From: Burkholderia sp. E7m39
GTDB lineage: Bacteria > Pseudomonadota > Gammaproteobacteria > Burkholderiales > Burkholderiaceae
Assembly (NCBI GenBank): GCA_001319865.1
Contig: BBSL01000018.1
Span: forward strand, 1 to 35,473
Length of the DNA stretch: 35,473 nucleotides
Reading direction: 5' to 3'
A model generated the notes under the pieces. That model saw only the letters and a list, made by a program, of their open reading frames with translations, had not been told where the DNA came from and ran no database searches. A program made the translations under genes and the position numbers. This document shows, piece after piece, positions 7,012 through 14,581 of this stretch (positions are counted from its first letter, which is position 1; each line of letters starts with the position of its first letter).

Positions 7012-8481
7012 ATGTCCGACCCGACCGAATCCGCCCCAGCCGCACGCAGCCAGCCCGCATCGAAGACAGCACCCACGGCCCGCTCGCTCACCGTGATGCT
7101 GTGGATCGTCGCGACGGGCTTCTTCATGCAGACGCTCGACTCGACGATCGTCAACACCGCGCTGCCCGCGATGGCGACGAGCCTCGGGGAATTGCCGTTG
7201 CGCATGCAATCGGTGGTGATCGCGTATTCGCTGACGATGGCCGTGATGATCCCCGTATCCGGCTGGCTCGCCGACAAGCTGGGCACGCGGCGCGTGTTCA
7301 TGAGCGCGATCCTCGTGTTCACGATCGGCTCGCTGCTCTGCGCGAACGCGCAGACGCTCACGCAGCTTGTGTGCTATCGCGTGCTGCAGGGCGTGGGCGG
7401 CGCGATGCTGCTGCCCGTCGGGCGGCTTGCCGTGCTGCGCGTGTTTCCCGCCGAACGCTATCTGCCCGCGCTGTCGTTCGTCGCAATTCCGGGGCTGATC
7501 GGGCCGCTGATCGGGCCGACGCTCGGCGGCTGGCTCGTCAAGATCGCGTCGTGGCACTGGATCTTTCTGATCAACGTGCCCGTCGGCATCATCGGCGTGA
7601 TTGCGACGTTCGTCTTCATGCCCGACAGCCGCAATCCCGACACCGGGAAGTTCGACATCAAAGGCTATTTGCTGCTGGTCGTCGGCATGGTGTCGATCTC
7701 GATGGCGCTCGACGGCCGTACCGAGTTTTCGATCCAGCACGCCACGGTGCTGATGCTGCTGATTCTTTCGCTCGGCTGTTTCGTCGCCTATGGATTGCAT
7801 GCGGTGCGCGCGGCGAACCCGATTTTCTCGCTCGATCTGTTCAAGATCCACACGTTCAGCGTCGGGCTGCTCGGCAATCTGTTCGCGCGCATCGGCAGCG
7901 GCGCGATGCCGTATCTGATTCCGCTGCTGTTGCAGGTGAGCCTCGGCTACAGCGCATTCGAAGCCGGCCTGATGATGCTGCCCGTGGCCGCCGCGGGCAT
8001 GTCGTCCAAGCGGCTCGTCACGCGCCTGATCATGAAGTACGGCTACCGGCGCGTGCTGGTGACGAACACGGTGCTGGTCGGCCTCGCGATGGCGAGCTTC
8101 TCGCTTGTCAGCGCGCATCAGCCGCTGTGGCTGCGCCTCGTGCAACTGGCGTTCTTCGGCGGCGTCAATTCGATGCAATTCACCGCGATGAACACGCTCA
8201 CGCTGAAAGACCTCGGCACGGGCGGCGCAAGCAGCGGCAACAGCCTGTTCTCGCTCGTGCAGATGCTCGCGATGAGCCTCGGCGTGACCGTCGCGGGCGC
8301 GTTGCTGACCACCTTCACAGGGCTGATGCCGCGCGTCACGGCGGCCAATTCGCTCCCCGCCTTTCACGCGACCTTCCTGTGTGTCGGGCTGATCACGGCG
8401 GCGACGTCGTGGATCTTCGCGCAGTTGTCGGCCGACATCCGGCAGCCCGTGCGGCGCTCCGATCCACAGGAGCGCACGTGA
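7012..8481 (+). CDS. mdtD: MFS multidrug transporter, DHA2/MdtD-like
   Basis: This is a 489-residue inner-membrane proton-driven exporter with about 14 hydrophobic helices. It closely resembles E. coli MdtD (YegB): FFMQTLDSTIVNTALPAMA in the first helix, motif A GWLADKLGTRR (residues 84-94), RVLQGVGGAMLLPVGRL, ASWHWIFLINVPVGIIG, and the late MNTLTLKDL...SSGNSLFSLVQ region. In E. coli mdtD belongs to mdtABCD, but here it stands alone downstream of a MocR regulator, so an independent drug or metabolite export role is inferred. No Shine-Dalgarno sequence is clear before the ATG. A TAGAAT at 6971-6976 could be a -10 box. Substrate is unknown. Confidence 0.9.
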   Translation: MSDPTESAPAARSQPASKTAPTARSLTVMLWIVATGFFMQTLDSTIVNTALPAMATSLGELPLRMQSVVIAYSLTMAVMIPVSGWLADKLGTRRVFMSAILVFTIGSLLCANAQTLTQLVCYRVLQGVGGAMLLPVGRLAVLRVFPAERYLPALSFVAIPGLIGPLIGPTLGGWLVKIASWHWIFLINVPVGIIGVIATFVFMPDSRNPDTGKFDIKGYLLLVVGMVSISMALDGRTEFSIQHATVLMLLILSLGCFVAYGLHAVRAANPIFSLDLFKIHTFSVGLLGNLFARIGSGAMPYLIPLLLQVSLGYSAFEAGLMMLPVAAAGMSSKRLVTRLIMKYGYRRVLVTNTVLVGLAMASFSLVSAHQPLWLRLVQLAFFGGVNSMQFTAMNTLTLKDLGTGGASSGNSLFSLVQMLAMSLGVTVAGALLTTFTGLMPRVTAANSLPAFHATFLCVGLITAATSWIFAQLSADIRQPVRRSDPQERT

Positions 8482-8785
8482 CGCGGCGCGCGCCGCGAAC
8501 CTGATCGGGGCGCGCGACGCACCATCGATGTGCGCTTCGCGCCTCGCGCGCATGACAGCGGCGGCGTTCCCGGCGCACAATCGAGGGCGCCGCGCGGCGG
8601 GCGGCCCGCATGCGCCCTGCAGATGACCCGCAGGTGCCCTTGTTAGCGGCGTAATCCACGGCGGCCTTGCGGCGAAACGCGCGGTGCGGCGGCATGCGCA
8701 TGTTTCTTGCTGTCCTATCCTGTAAACTTGAAGTTTTCGCGCATATCGCGCGGCCCGCCTCGCTTCTCAAACGACGACCGACACG
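8482..8785. other. Intergenic region, no gene seen
   Basis: About 300 bp between the exporter and the EAL gene. The first half is GC-rich with imperfect GCGCGC self-complementary stretches, possibly a weak transcript end. The last 90 bp is less GC-rich and contains GCATGCGCATG and TTGCTG/TAAACT-like elements without good promoter spacing. I see no supportable gene, RNA or clear promoter. Confidence 0.5.
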
Positions 8786-10060
8786 ATGAGCATGATCGAA
8801 CTCGATCCTCCCGGCTTCCAGCCTCCGCGCCCCGTAGCAGGCGATGAAGGCTCGCGCCGCACCGTCCGGTATGGCGGCTACACGGTTTTCAGCGTGTTTC
8901 AGCCGGTTTTCTCGGTGTCGCACCGTCGTGCGATCGGCTATCACGCGTCGCTGCGCGCGCACGACGAAAACGGCAAGCAGGTGCCGTCGGCCGAAGTCTT
9001 CACACAGGCCGCGCGGCGCGGCGATCTGCTCGAACTGGGCCGCCTTGCAGAGTCGCTGCACCTGGGCAACTTCAACGCGTTCGACAGTCACGACGAATGG
9101 CTCTTCCTGAGCCTGCACCCCGCCGCACTGATGGACACGAGTTACGGCGACGCGCTGCTCGCGGGCCTCAAGGCGCTCGGCTTGCCGCCGCAACGCGTGG
9201 TGCTCGAGGTGTCCGAACAGGCAGGCGGCGAAACCACGCGCTTCGCGGACATCATCGACTCATTGCGCAAGTCGGGCTTTCTGATCGCGCTCGACGGCTT
9301 CGGCGCGAAGCATTCGAACATCGACCGCGTGTGGAATCTGCGGCCCGATATCGTCACGCTCGACCGCTGCATCCTCGCGCAAGCCAGCGAGCATTCGCAT
9401 ATCGAGCGCGTGCTGCCCGGCATCGTGTCGATGCTGCACGAGTCGGGGCAACTGGTGCTGATGGGCGGCCTGACGACCGAGCGCGACGCGCTGATCGCGC
9501 TCGAATGCAATGTGGATTTCGTGCAGGGCACTTTCTTTGCGGCGCCGAGTGTCGAGCCCGTCGCGCGTCAGGCGACCGTGAAGCTGATGGACGAACTGTC
9601 GGCGGCGCTGCGTCAGCGTGTGGCCGAGCGCGAACGCGCGCAGTCCGAGCGCCTTGCGCCGTTCGTCACGGCGCTCGAAGCCGCGAGCGCGCAACTCGTC
9701 GAAGGCGAGTCGATGGCGGACGCCACGGCGCCACTGCTCGCGCTGCGCGAAACGGCCCGCTGCTTTCTGCTCGATGGCTCGGGTCGTCAGATCGGCGACA
9801 ACGTGCTGCCCACCGGCCGCGCGTCGCAACGCGCGAAGCGGTTCCGGCCGCTACTGCATTCGGAAGGCGCAAGCTGGGAGCGTCGCCCGTATTTCATCGC
9901 GGCCGTGCGCGCGCCCGGCCAGGTCCATCTGACGCCGCCGTATCTGTCGATCAACGAGGCGCACCTGTGCGTGACGGCGTCGATCGCGGCGGAAACGGCG
10001 CGCGGCATGCAGGTGCTATGCGTCGATATCAACTGGGAAGTGGCCGCGCATCGTAACTGA
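8786..10060 (+). CDS. Degenerate EAL-domain protein with C-terminal YkuI_C/Cache-like sensor
   Basis: This 424-residue soluble protein has an EAL-type domain at about 30-260 and a C-terminal PAS/Cache-like region at about 285-420 (RRPYFIAAVRAPGQVHLTPPYLSINEAHLCVTASI), an arrangement like B. subtilis YkuI. The EAL catalytic signature is eroded: the EAL triplet is His53-Ala-Ser, the Asn of the NLS motif is Ser109, the second Asp of DDFG is Gly171, the Lys of KxD is Thr191, and the Glu of AEGVE is Gly227. Glu141, Asp170 and Gln248 remain. Cyclic-di-GMP hydrolysis is therefore unlikely, and a binding or protein-interaction role is inferred. The 3' end overlaps the convergent sigma-factor gene by 45 bp. 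Confidence 0.87.
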   Translation: MSMIELDPPGFQPPRPVAGDEGSRRTVRYGGYTVFSVFQPVFSVSHRRAIGYHASLRAHDENGKQVPSAEVFTQAARRGDLLELGRLAESLHLGNFNAFDSHDEWLFLSLHPAALMDTSYGDALLAGLKALGLPPQRVVLEVSEQAGGETTRFADIIDSLRKSGFLIALDGFGAKHSNIDRVWNLRPDIVTLDRCILAQASEHSHIERVLPGIVSMLHESGQLVLMGGLTTERDALIALECNVDFVQGTFFAAPSVEPVARQATVKLMDELSAALRQRVAERERAQSERLAPFVTALEAASAQLVEGESMADATAPLLALRETARCFLLDGSGRQIGDNVLPTGRASQRAKRFRPLLHSEGASWERRPYFIAAVRAPGQVHLTPPYLSINEAHLCVTASIAAETARGMQVLCVDINWEVAAHRN

Positions 10061-11035
10061 CGCAGCCTGGCTACTGACGGGCTGCAGCAGCCGCATGACG
10101 GCCGCGCGTCCGAATATGCGCGTGGCAGGCGCGAGCCGTATCGCCGCCGTCACGATGCGCAGCGCGACGATGCGCTCGTCCTCGCCGATCGTGATGTCGA
10201 GCAGCGCGTCGAACTCGCCGTCGCGCATCAGCGCCACCGCCTGCGCACCGTTCATCGACACCGTCTCTACCTGATCGCCACGGCTTCTCATCGCAAGCGT
10301 CGCCGCGACCTGCTCGGCCGTCGCGACGGCATCGACGGTTTCGGGCGCGTCGCTGATCACGCTCGGCACGTCGCAGAACAGGCGCACGAGTCCCGCGCGG
10401 TCGTGCGTCTCCAGCGCCGCCCGCAAGCGCTCGACGATGCGCGCATGCGCGGCGGGATCGGCGGGCTTATCGGCGGGCTTGTCGGCGTGCTTTTCTGCGC
10501 GCTTACCTGCGTACTTGTCGGCGCACTTCAAGGGCACGCCTGCGCGCTGCAGACGCTCTTTCGCGCGATGCACCATCTGCCGGCAGTGCGCGGGCGTCCT
10601 CGCGAGAATCTTCGCGATCTCCGCGTAATCGCAATCGAATGCTTCGTGCAGCACGAAGGCGGCGCGCTCCTCAGGCTTGAGCCGTTCGAGCAGCAGCATC
10701 ACGCCGTACGACATCTGCATGGCCTGCAACGCCAGATCTTCCGCCGATGGCGCGAGCCCCTCGATCCACGGCTCCGGCATCCATGCGCTCGCACGCGTCG
10801 CGCGCTCGATCCGCAGATGCCGCAAGCGATCGATGGCAAGACGCGTCGCGATGGTCGTGAGCCACGCGGCGGACGAGCGCAGCTCGCTCGCGTCGGCGGC
10901 ATGCCATCTGAGCCATGCGTCCTGCACGATATCTTCCGCTTCCGCGCGGCTGCCGAGCATCCGGTACGCGAGTGCGAACAGCTTCGCGCGCATCGCCTCG
11001 AATTCCTCTGACTTCGTTCTGTCCGTCCGGTCCAT
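10016..11035 (-). CDS. ECF41-like RNA polymerase sigma factor with SnoaL-like C-terminal domain
   Basis: The protein has 339 residues from the preferred ATG at 11035. It contains sigma-2 (LFALAYRMLGSRAEAEDIVQDAWLRW), sigma-4 (about 105-165, LKPEERAAFVLHEAFDCDYAEIA) and a C-terminal NTF2/SnoaL-like domain. The linker motif WMPEP (85-89) corresponds to WLPEP of ECF41 sigmas, which carry a fused regulatory domain instead of an anti-sigma factor. The usual DGGGK and NPDKL motifs are not recognisable; SDAPETV stands at the first site. Residues 168-197 are an Ala/Lys/Asp repeat linker. In-frame ATGs at 11089 and 11077 exist, but the promoter's -10 lies downstream of both, and AGGAG precedes 11035 by 8 nt. 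Confidence 0.87.
   Translation of the reverse strand: MDRTDRTKSEEFEAMRAKLFALAYRMLGSRAEAEDIVQDAWLRWHAADASELRSSAAWLTTIATRLAIDRLRHLRIERATRASAWMPEPWIEGLAPSAEDLALQAMQMSYGVMLLLERLKPEERAAFVLHEAFDCDYAEIAKILARTPAHCRQMVHRAKERLQRAGVPLKCADKYAGKRAEKHADKPADKPADPAAHARIVERLRAALETHDRAGLVRLFCDVPSVISDAPETVDAVATAEQVAATLAMRSRGDQVETVSMNGAQAVALMRDGEFDALLDITIGEDERIVALRIVTAAIRLAPATRIFGRAAVMRLLQPVSSQAASVTMRGHFPVDIDA
10450..10535 (-). repeat. Degenerate 12-bp repeats in the sigma-factor linker
   Basis: The stretch encoding KCADKYAGKRAEKHADKPAD and the residues after it is built from imperfect 12-bp units encoding A-D/E-K-x tetrapeptides. It joins sigma-4 to the SnoaL-like domain. Such repeats can change copy number by slippage and so alter linker length. 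Confidence 0.6.
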
Positions 11036-11068
11036 GCATCCCGCTCCTGTCGTCTCGTCTTTTCTGTT

Positions 11069-11095
11069 GACGGCCATGCCGCCCGTCATGTGACA
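11069..11095 (-). promoter_or_regulatory. ECF41-type promoter of the sigma-factor gene
   Basis: On the minus strand TGTCACA (11095-11089) is followed after exactly 16 nt by CGTC (11072-11069). This agrees with the -35/-10 pair reported for ECF41 sigma factors, as I recall it. Transcription would begin near 11061, leaving a leader of about 25 nt that contains AGGAG before the ATG at 11035. This argues for positive autoregulation. Confidence 0.75.
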
Positions 11096-11127
11096 CGTCA
11101 GCGCAAAAATTTTTTCGTCCGTCTGCC

Positions 11128-11154
11128 TGTCACATCGCGCCGCGCTTTCGCGTC
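11128..11154 (+). promoter_or_regulatory. ECF41-type promoter facing clpP
   Basis: TGTCACA (11128-11134), 16 nt, CGTC (11151-11154): identical in sequence and spacing to the minus-strand copy 33 bp away. Transcription would start near 11162, about 45 nt before the clpP ATG. Two identical bipartite elements pointing outwards from one intergenic region are hard to explain by chance. Confidence 0.75.
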
Positions 11155-11207
11155 ATGCGACTGAACCCGCCCAGTGCGGGCCATTCAGCCAATCAGCGAG
11201 GCAACGC

Positions 11208-11861
11208 ATGCACCGTCCGTTTTCTTCCACCACCTATTCCGGTCTCAATCTCGTGCCGACCGTCATCGAGCAATCGAGCCGCGGCGAGCGCGCCTACGAC
11301 ATCTACTCGCGCCTGCTGCGCGAGCGGATCGTGTTTCTGGTCGGCCCCGTCAACGATCAATCGGCGAGCCTGATCGTCGCGCAACTGCTGTTTCTCGAAT
11401 CGGAGAACCCCGATAAGGATATTTCGTTTTACATCAATTCGCCGGGCGGTTCCGTCTACGACGGCCTCGCGATCTTCGACACGATGCAGTTCATCAAGCC
11501 CGACGTTTCGACGCTGTGCACCGGCTTTGCGGCCAGCATGGGCAGCTTTCTGCTGGCGGCGGGCGAGCCCGGCAAGCGCTTCGCGCTGCCGAACGCGCGC
11601 ATCATGATTCATCAGCCGTCGGGCGGCGGCCAGGGCACGGCGTCCGACGTCGGGATTCATGCGAACGAAGTGCTGTACCTGCGCGAGCGGCTCAACAGCG
11701 TGCTGGCGCAGCGCACCGGTCAAAGCATCGCGCAGATCGAGAAAGACACCGACCGTGACAACTTCATGTCAGCCGATGCGGCCAAAGCGTACGGCCTCGT
11801 CGACGACGTGCTCGCAACGCGCGCGCCCGCTTCCGTCGACATGCTGCGCAGCGCCCGCTGA
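11208..11861 (+). CDS. clpP: ATP-dependent Clp protease proteolytic subunit, orphan paralogue
   Basis: This 217-residue ClpP has the complete serine-protease triad: Ser110 (GFAASMGSF), His135 (IMIHQPSGG) and Asp184 (DTDRDNF). Length and motifs match the 14-mer peptidase that works with ClpX or ClpA in the cytosol. GAGG lies 8 nt before the ATG. It is not next to tig and clpX, as the housekeeping clpP normally is, so it is probably a second copy. It is divergent from an ECF41-like sigma gene and preceded by a matching promoter, which suggests conditional expression. The NYN-LOTUS gene 170 bp downstream may be co-transcribed. Its partner ATPase cannot be inferred. Confidence 0.93.
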   Translation: MHRPFSSTTYSGLNLVPTVIEQSSRGERAYDIYSRLLRERIVFLVGPVNDQSASLIVAQLLFLESENPDKDISFYINSPGGSVYDGLAIFDTMQFIKPDVSTLCTGFAASMGSFLLAAGEPGKRFALPNARIMIHQPSGGGQGTASDVGIHANEVLYLRERLNSVLAQRTGQSIAQIEKDTDRDNFMSADAAKAYGLVDDVLATRAPASVDMLRSAR

Positions 11862-11970
11862 CGACGTGATTTCTCAGTGCGGCACCGGCGCGTCGCACGC
11901 TGCCCAGCGGGAACAGCAATTGCATGCCTCTGGGATTGGCGTGATGGCGAGGCGGCGCCCGACCGTGCCA

Positions 11971-12010
11971 AGGCTCGATCGATGCGGCATTGTGTGAGAC
12001 GATCGAGCCT
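11971..12010 (+). promoter_or_regulatory. Perfect 11-bp inverted repeat in the leader of the NYN-LOTUS gene
   Basis: AGGCTCGATCG (11971-11981) and CGATCGAGCCT (12000-12010) are exact reverse complements separated by 18 nt. The second arm ends 21 nt before the ATG at 12032. It could be a DNA operator or an mRNA hairpin close to the ribosome-binding site (GGAG). There is no U-tract, so it is not a terminator. Confidence 0.55.
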
Positions 12011-12031
12011 GCACTTCCACTGGAGAAGCAT

Positions 12032-13369
12032 ATGGCGTCATCCCAGGATACCGTCAGCATGGCGCTGTTCTGTGATTTCGAAAACGTCGCGCTCGGCGTG
12101 CGCGACGCGAAATACGAGAAATTCGACATCAAGCTGGTTCTCGAACGACTGCTGCTCAAAGGCAGCATTGTCGTGAAGAAAGCGTATTGCGACTGGGACC
12201 GCTACAAGGGCTTCAAGGCCGCGATGCACGAAGCGAACTTCGAGCTGATCGAAATTCCGCACGTGCGGCAGTCGGGCAAGAACTCCGCGGACATTCGCCT
12301 CGTCGTCGATGCACTCGATCTTTGCTACACGAAGTCGCACGTGAATACATTCGTGATCATCAGCGGCGATTCGGATTTTTCGCCGCTGGTGTCGAAGCTG
12401 CGCGAAAACGCGAAGCAGGTGATCGGCGTGGGCGTGCAGCGCTCCACCTCGGATCTGCTGACGGCCAACTGCGACGAATTCATCTTCTACGACGATCTGG
12501 TGCGCGAAAGCCAGCGCGCCGCCGCCAAGCGCGACACCGTGAAGGCAGCGCAACAACAGGCCGCGCAGCAGGCAACGAAACGCGCCGATGGCGAGAAGCG
12601 CAAGGAAGATCTGGAAACGCGCAAGACCAAGGCAATCGACCTTGCGGTGCAGACCTTCGACGCGCTCGCATCCGAGCGCGGCGACAGCGGCAAGATTTGG
12701 GCATCTGTGCTGAAGAATGCGATCAAGCGCCGCAAGCCCGATTTCAACGAGACGTACTACGGATTTCGCGCGTTCGGCAATCTGCTCGAAGAGGCGCAAT
12801 CGCGCGGTCTGCTCGAAGTGGGCCGCGACGAGAAGTCGGGCACGTTCGTCTATCGCAGCGCGGCGCCCGCCGCTGCGCCTGTCGAGGTCGTGACGCCGCG
12901 CCCGGTCGCCGAGGAACGCGGCTACGAACCCGGCGACGAATGGGTAGCGATGCCGGCTGCCGCAGAAATCGTCGATATCGAAGAGGCGGCTGTCGCGGCT
13001 GCGCCTGTCGATCAGGACGTCACGGATCGGGAGGCGGCTGAAGTCGCGCCGTCCTCTGGCGCGACCGGGCGCGCCGAAAGCGGCCAGGACGAGAAGCGTC
13101 ACAAGGGTCGCGGCGCGCGCAAGACCGCGGCGAAGAAGGCAAAGAAAGCGAAGCCCGCGAACGCTGCCGAAAGCGATTCGGGCTTGCCGCTCTTCGCCGA
13201 GGCGCATGCTGTGCCCGAGCAACAGGCTGCCGCGCCGGAACCGCAGGCGCCGGTCGGCGCGGAAGAACAACCCGCATCGAAAACACCAGCCGCAAAGAAA
13301 CCTTCGCGCAAGTCCGCGACGCGCAGCCGCCGGCCTCGCAAGACGGAAGCAACGAGCGAGTCGGAGTAA
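12032..13369 (+). CDS. NYN-domain (LabA/DUF88) protein with OST-HTH/LOTUS domain
   Basis: This is a 445-residue protein. Residues about 10-155 are a NYN (PIN-like) domain with the acidic metal-binding set: Asp15 (FCDFENVA), Asp88 and Asp93 (ADIRLVVDALD), Asp113 and Asp115 (SGDSDFSPL). A coiled, Gln/Ala/Lys-rich linker follows (160-200), then an OST-HTH/LOTUS-type winged helix at about 200-275 (GKIWASVLKNAIKRRKPDF, YYGFRAFGNLLEEAQSRGLLEV). The last 165 residues are low-complexity, rich in Ala/Glu/Pro then Lys/Arg, and probably disordered and nucleic-acid binding. NYN domains are RNases or RNA-processing folds and LOTUS binds RNA, so RNA cleavage or binding is inferred. The ATG at 12032 has GGAG 7 nt upstream. 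Confidence 0.85.
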   Translation: MASSQDTVSMALFCDFENVALGVRDAKYEKFDIKLVLERLLLKGSIVVKKAYCDWDRYKGFKAAMHEANFELIEIPHVRQSGKNSADIRLVVDALDLCYTKSHVNTFVIISGDSDFSPLVSKLRENAKQVIGVGVQRSTSDLLTANCDEFIFYDDLVRESQRAAAKRDTVKAAQQQAAQQATKRADGEKRKEDLETRKTKAIDLAVQTFDALASERGDSGKIWASVLKNAIKRRKPDFNETYYGFRAFGNLLEEAQSRGLLEVGRDEKSGTFVYRSAAPAAAPVEVVTPRPVAEERGYEPGDEWVAMPAAAEIVDIEEAAVAAAPVDQDVTDREAAEVAPSSGATGRAESGQDEKRHKGRGARKTAAKKAKKAKPANAAESDSGLPLFAEAHAVPEQQAAAPEPQAPVGAEEQPASKTPAAKKPSRKSATRSRRPRKTEATSESE

Positions 13370-13399
13370 GCCGCTCCTGATCGCGATGCATCAACGCAA

Positions 13400-13427
13400 A
13401 CGCCGCTCGATGAGCGGCGTTTTTTTA
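13400..13427 (+). terminator. Intrinsic terminator after the NYN-LOTUS gene
   Basis: ACGCCGCTC (13400-13408) and GAGCGGCGT (13412-13420) form a perfect 9-bp stem with a GAT loop, followed by a run of seven T. It ends the clpP/NYN-LOTUS transcription unit and separates it from the fimbrial cluster. Confidence 0.92.
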
Positions 13428-13775
13428 TGGCCCTTCGTTTTGCTGGCGCGCATTCGTCGGCACGCGCTTTCAATGGAACGCAAATGCAGCGCGTTGCTCA
13501 CGCGACACAATGCGTGTAGGGAAGAGAGAAAAATTTCACGCCCTCTTGTGAGGAAAGAAAACCTTGTTGTAACACCAAGCGCCATTGAGAATATTCCGAT
13601 AGAAGCCACCCTGAGCGCACACGAAGATGAGCACTCCCCACACCGCGGGGCCGACCTCGATCCGATAAGGTCGGGCAATTGGAATCGCAGTCCGGGCCGT
13701 CGTCGGCGACGGTGCCGTGCCGGTTCAGTGTGCATGATGCACATCATCTTCATCATTTAATCAGGAACACGAAGT
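13428..13775 (+). promoter_or_regulatory. Upstream region of the fimbrial cluster
   Basis: About 350 bp without a gene. It is less GC-rich than its surroundings around 13530-13620 (GAGAAAAATTTC, AAAACCTTGTTGTAAC), as expected of a regulated promoter, but I cannot place one -35/-10 pair with confidence. Near the gene, TGTGCAT-G-ATGCACA (13729-13743) is a perfect 7-bp inverted repeat with a one-base centre, 32 bp before the pilin ATG: an operator or 5'-leader hairpin candidate. AGGA lies 11 nt before the ATG. Confidence 0.45.
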
Positions 13776-14321
13776 ATGAAAAAGATCGCATTTCCGCTGG
13801 TCATTGCCGCCATGAGTCTCGCAAGCGTCGCGGCACACGCTGGCTCGAGCAACGGTGGCGTGGTGACCATCAACGGCCAGCTGATGGCGAACACCTGCAC
13901 GGTGAGCGGCAACGGCCAGGGCGCCAACTTTACCGTCACGCTGCCGACGCTGTCCGCTGCGGAACTGTCGGCTGCGGGCGCAACGGCGGGTGCGACGGGC
14001 TTCAACATCGCCCTTTCCAGCTGCACGCCGGCTACGGGCAATGTGCACACGTTCTGGGAATACGGCACCAACACGCTGGCTGACGGCAATCTGAAGAACA
14101 ACGGCACGGCCACGAACGTGGAAGTCCAGCTGCTCGACTACAACGGCTCGCAAAAAGTTCTTAACGTCAGCAAGGCAGACGGTGCGCAAAACGCGCAGTC
14201 AGTGGCGATCGCGAGCGGCAACGCCAGCCTGCAATATGCGGCGCAGTACGCTTCGCCCGCGGGCGGCGCGACGGCCGGCACCGTGACGACAACGGTGACC
14301 TACTCGATGGTTTACCAATAA
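13776..14321 (+). CDS. Type 1 fimbrial major subunit (chaperone-usher pilin)
   Basis: This 181-residue secreted pilin has a Sec signal peptide ending about residue 22 (KKIAFPLVIAAMSLASVAAHA). The mature domain carries the fimbrial Cys pair Cys41 and Cys83 (NTCTV, SSCTP). The C-terminal beta-strand ends in SMVYQ with the usual penultimate tyrosine region, which the chaperone caps before donor-strand exchange. It is the first gene of a pilin-chaperone-usher-pilin-adhesin cluster, so it is probably the major rod subunit. A terminator-like hairpin downstream may set its expression above that of the assembly genes. Confidence 0.92.
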   Translation: MKKIAFPLVIAAMSLASVAAHAGSSNGGVVTINGQLMANTCTVSGNGQGANFTVTLPTLSAAELSAAGATAGATGFNIALSSCTPATGNVHTFWEYGTNTLADGNLKNNGTATNVEVQLLDYNGSQKVLNVSKADGAQNAQSVAIASGNASLQYAAQYASPAGGATAGTVTTTVTYSMVYQ

Positions 14322-14518
14322 GCACTGTCGCGCATCCGGCAACTGACGATGCATCGCATTTGATAAGGATGCCTATTAACTCGCCGTCGATCACGACGAT
14401 GCAAAACGTGATCGCCGGCATCGCAAGTCCAAAAACGCAGAAGTGCCCGAGCGCTACTCCCCGGCATGTCCGTGAGGGCAGGTAGCAATCACTCGTCTGT
14501 ACACGTCTTGCCGCGCGC

Positions 14519-14570
14519 AAACGGGCGCCGCGTACCCGCACGGCGTCCGCCATCGAAGGCCCGTTTTTTC
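14519..14570 (+). terminator. Terminator-like attenuator between pilin and chaperone genes
   Basis: AAACGGGC (14519-14526) pairs with GCCCGTTT (14559-14566), with inner GCCG/CGGC pairing, followed by T6 (14564-14569). The chaperone ATG lies only 12 nt after the T-run. Partial termination here would give excess pilin over chaperone and usher. It could instead be a full terminator if the downstream genes have another promoter. Confidence 0.6.
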
Positions 14571-14581
14571 TGTTGAGTGTC

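Noticed and set aside
6970..8580. 536-codon open frame antisense to the MdtD-like exporter
   Set aside because: Charged, repetitive composition and no motifs; it is a shadow of the exporter's codon usage.
11035..11089. Upstream ATGs at 11089 and 11077 as start of the sigma factor
   Set aside because: The predicted promoter -10 (11072-11069) lies downstream of both, and only the ATG at 11035 has a well-spaced AGGAG.
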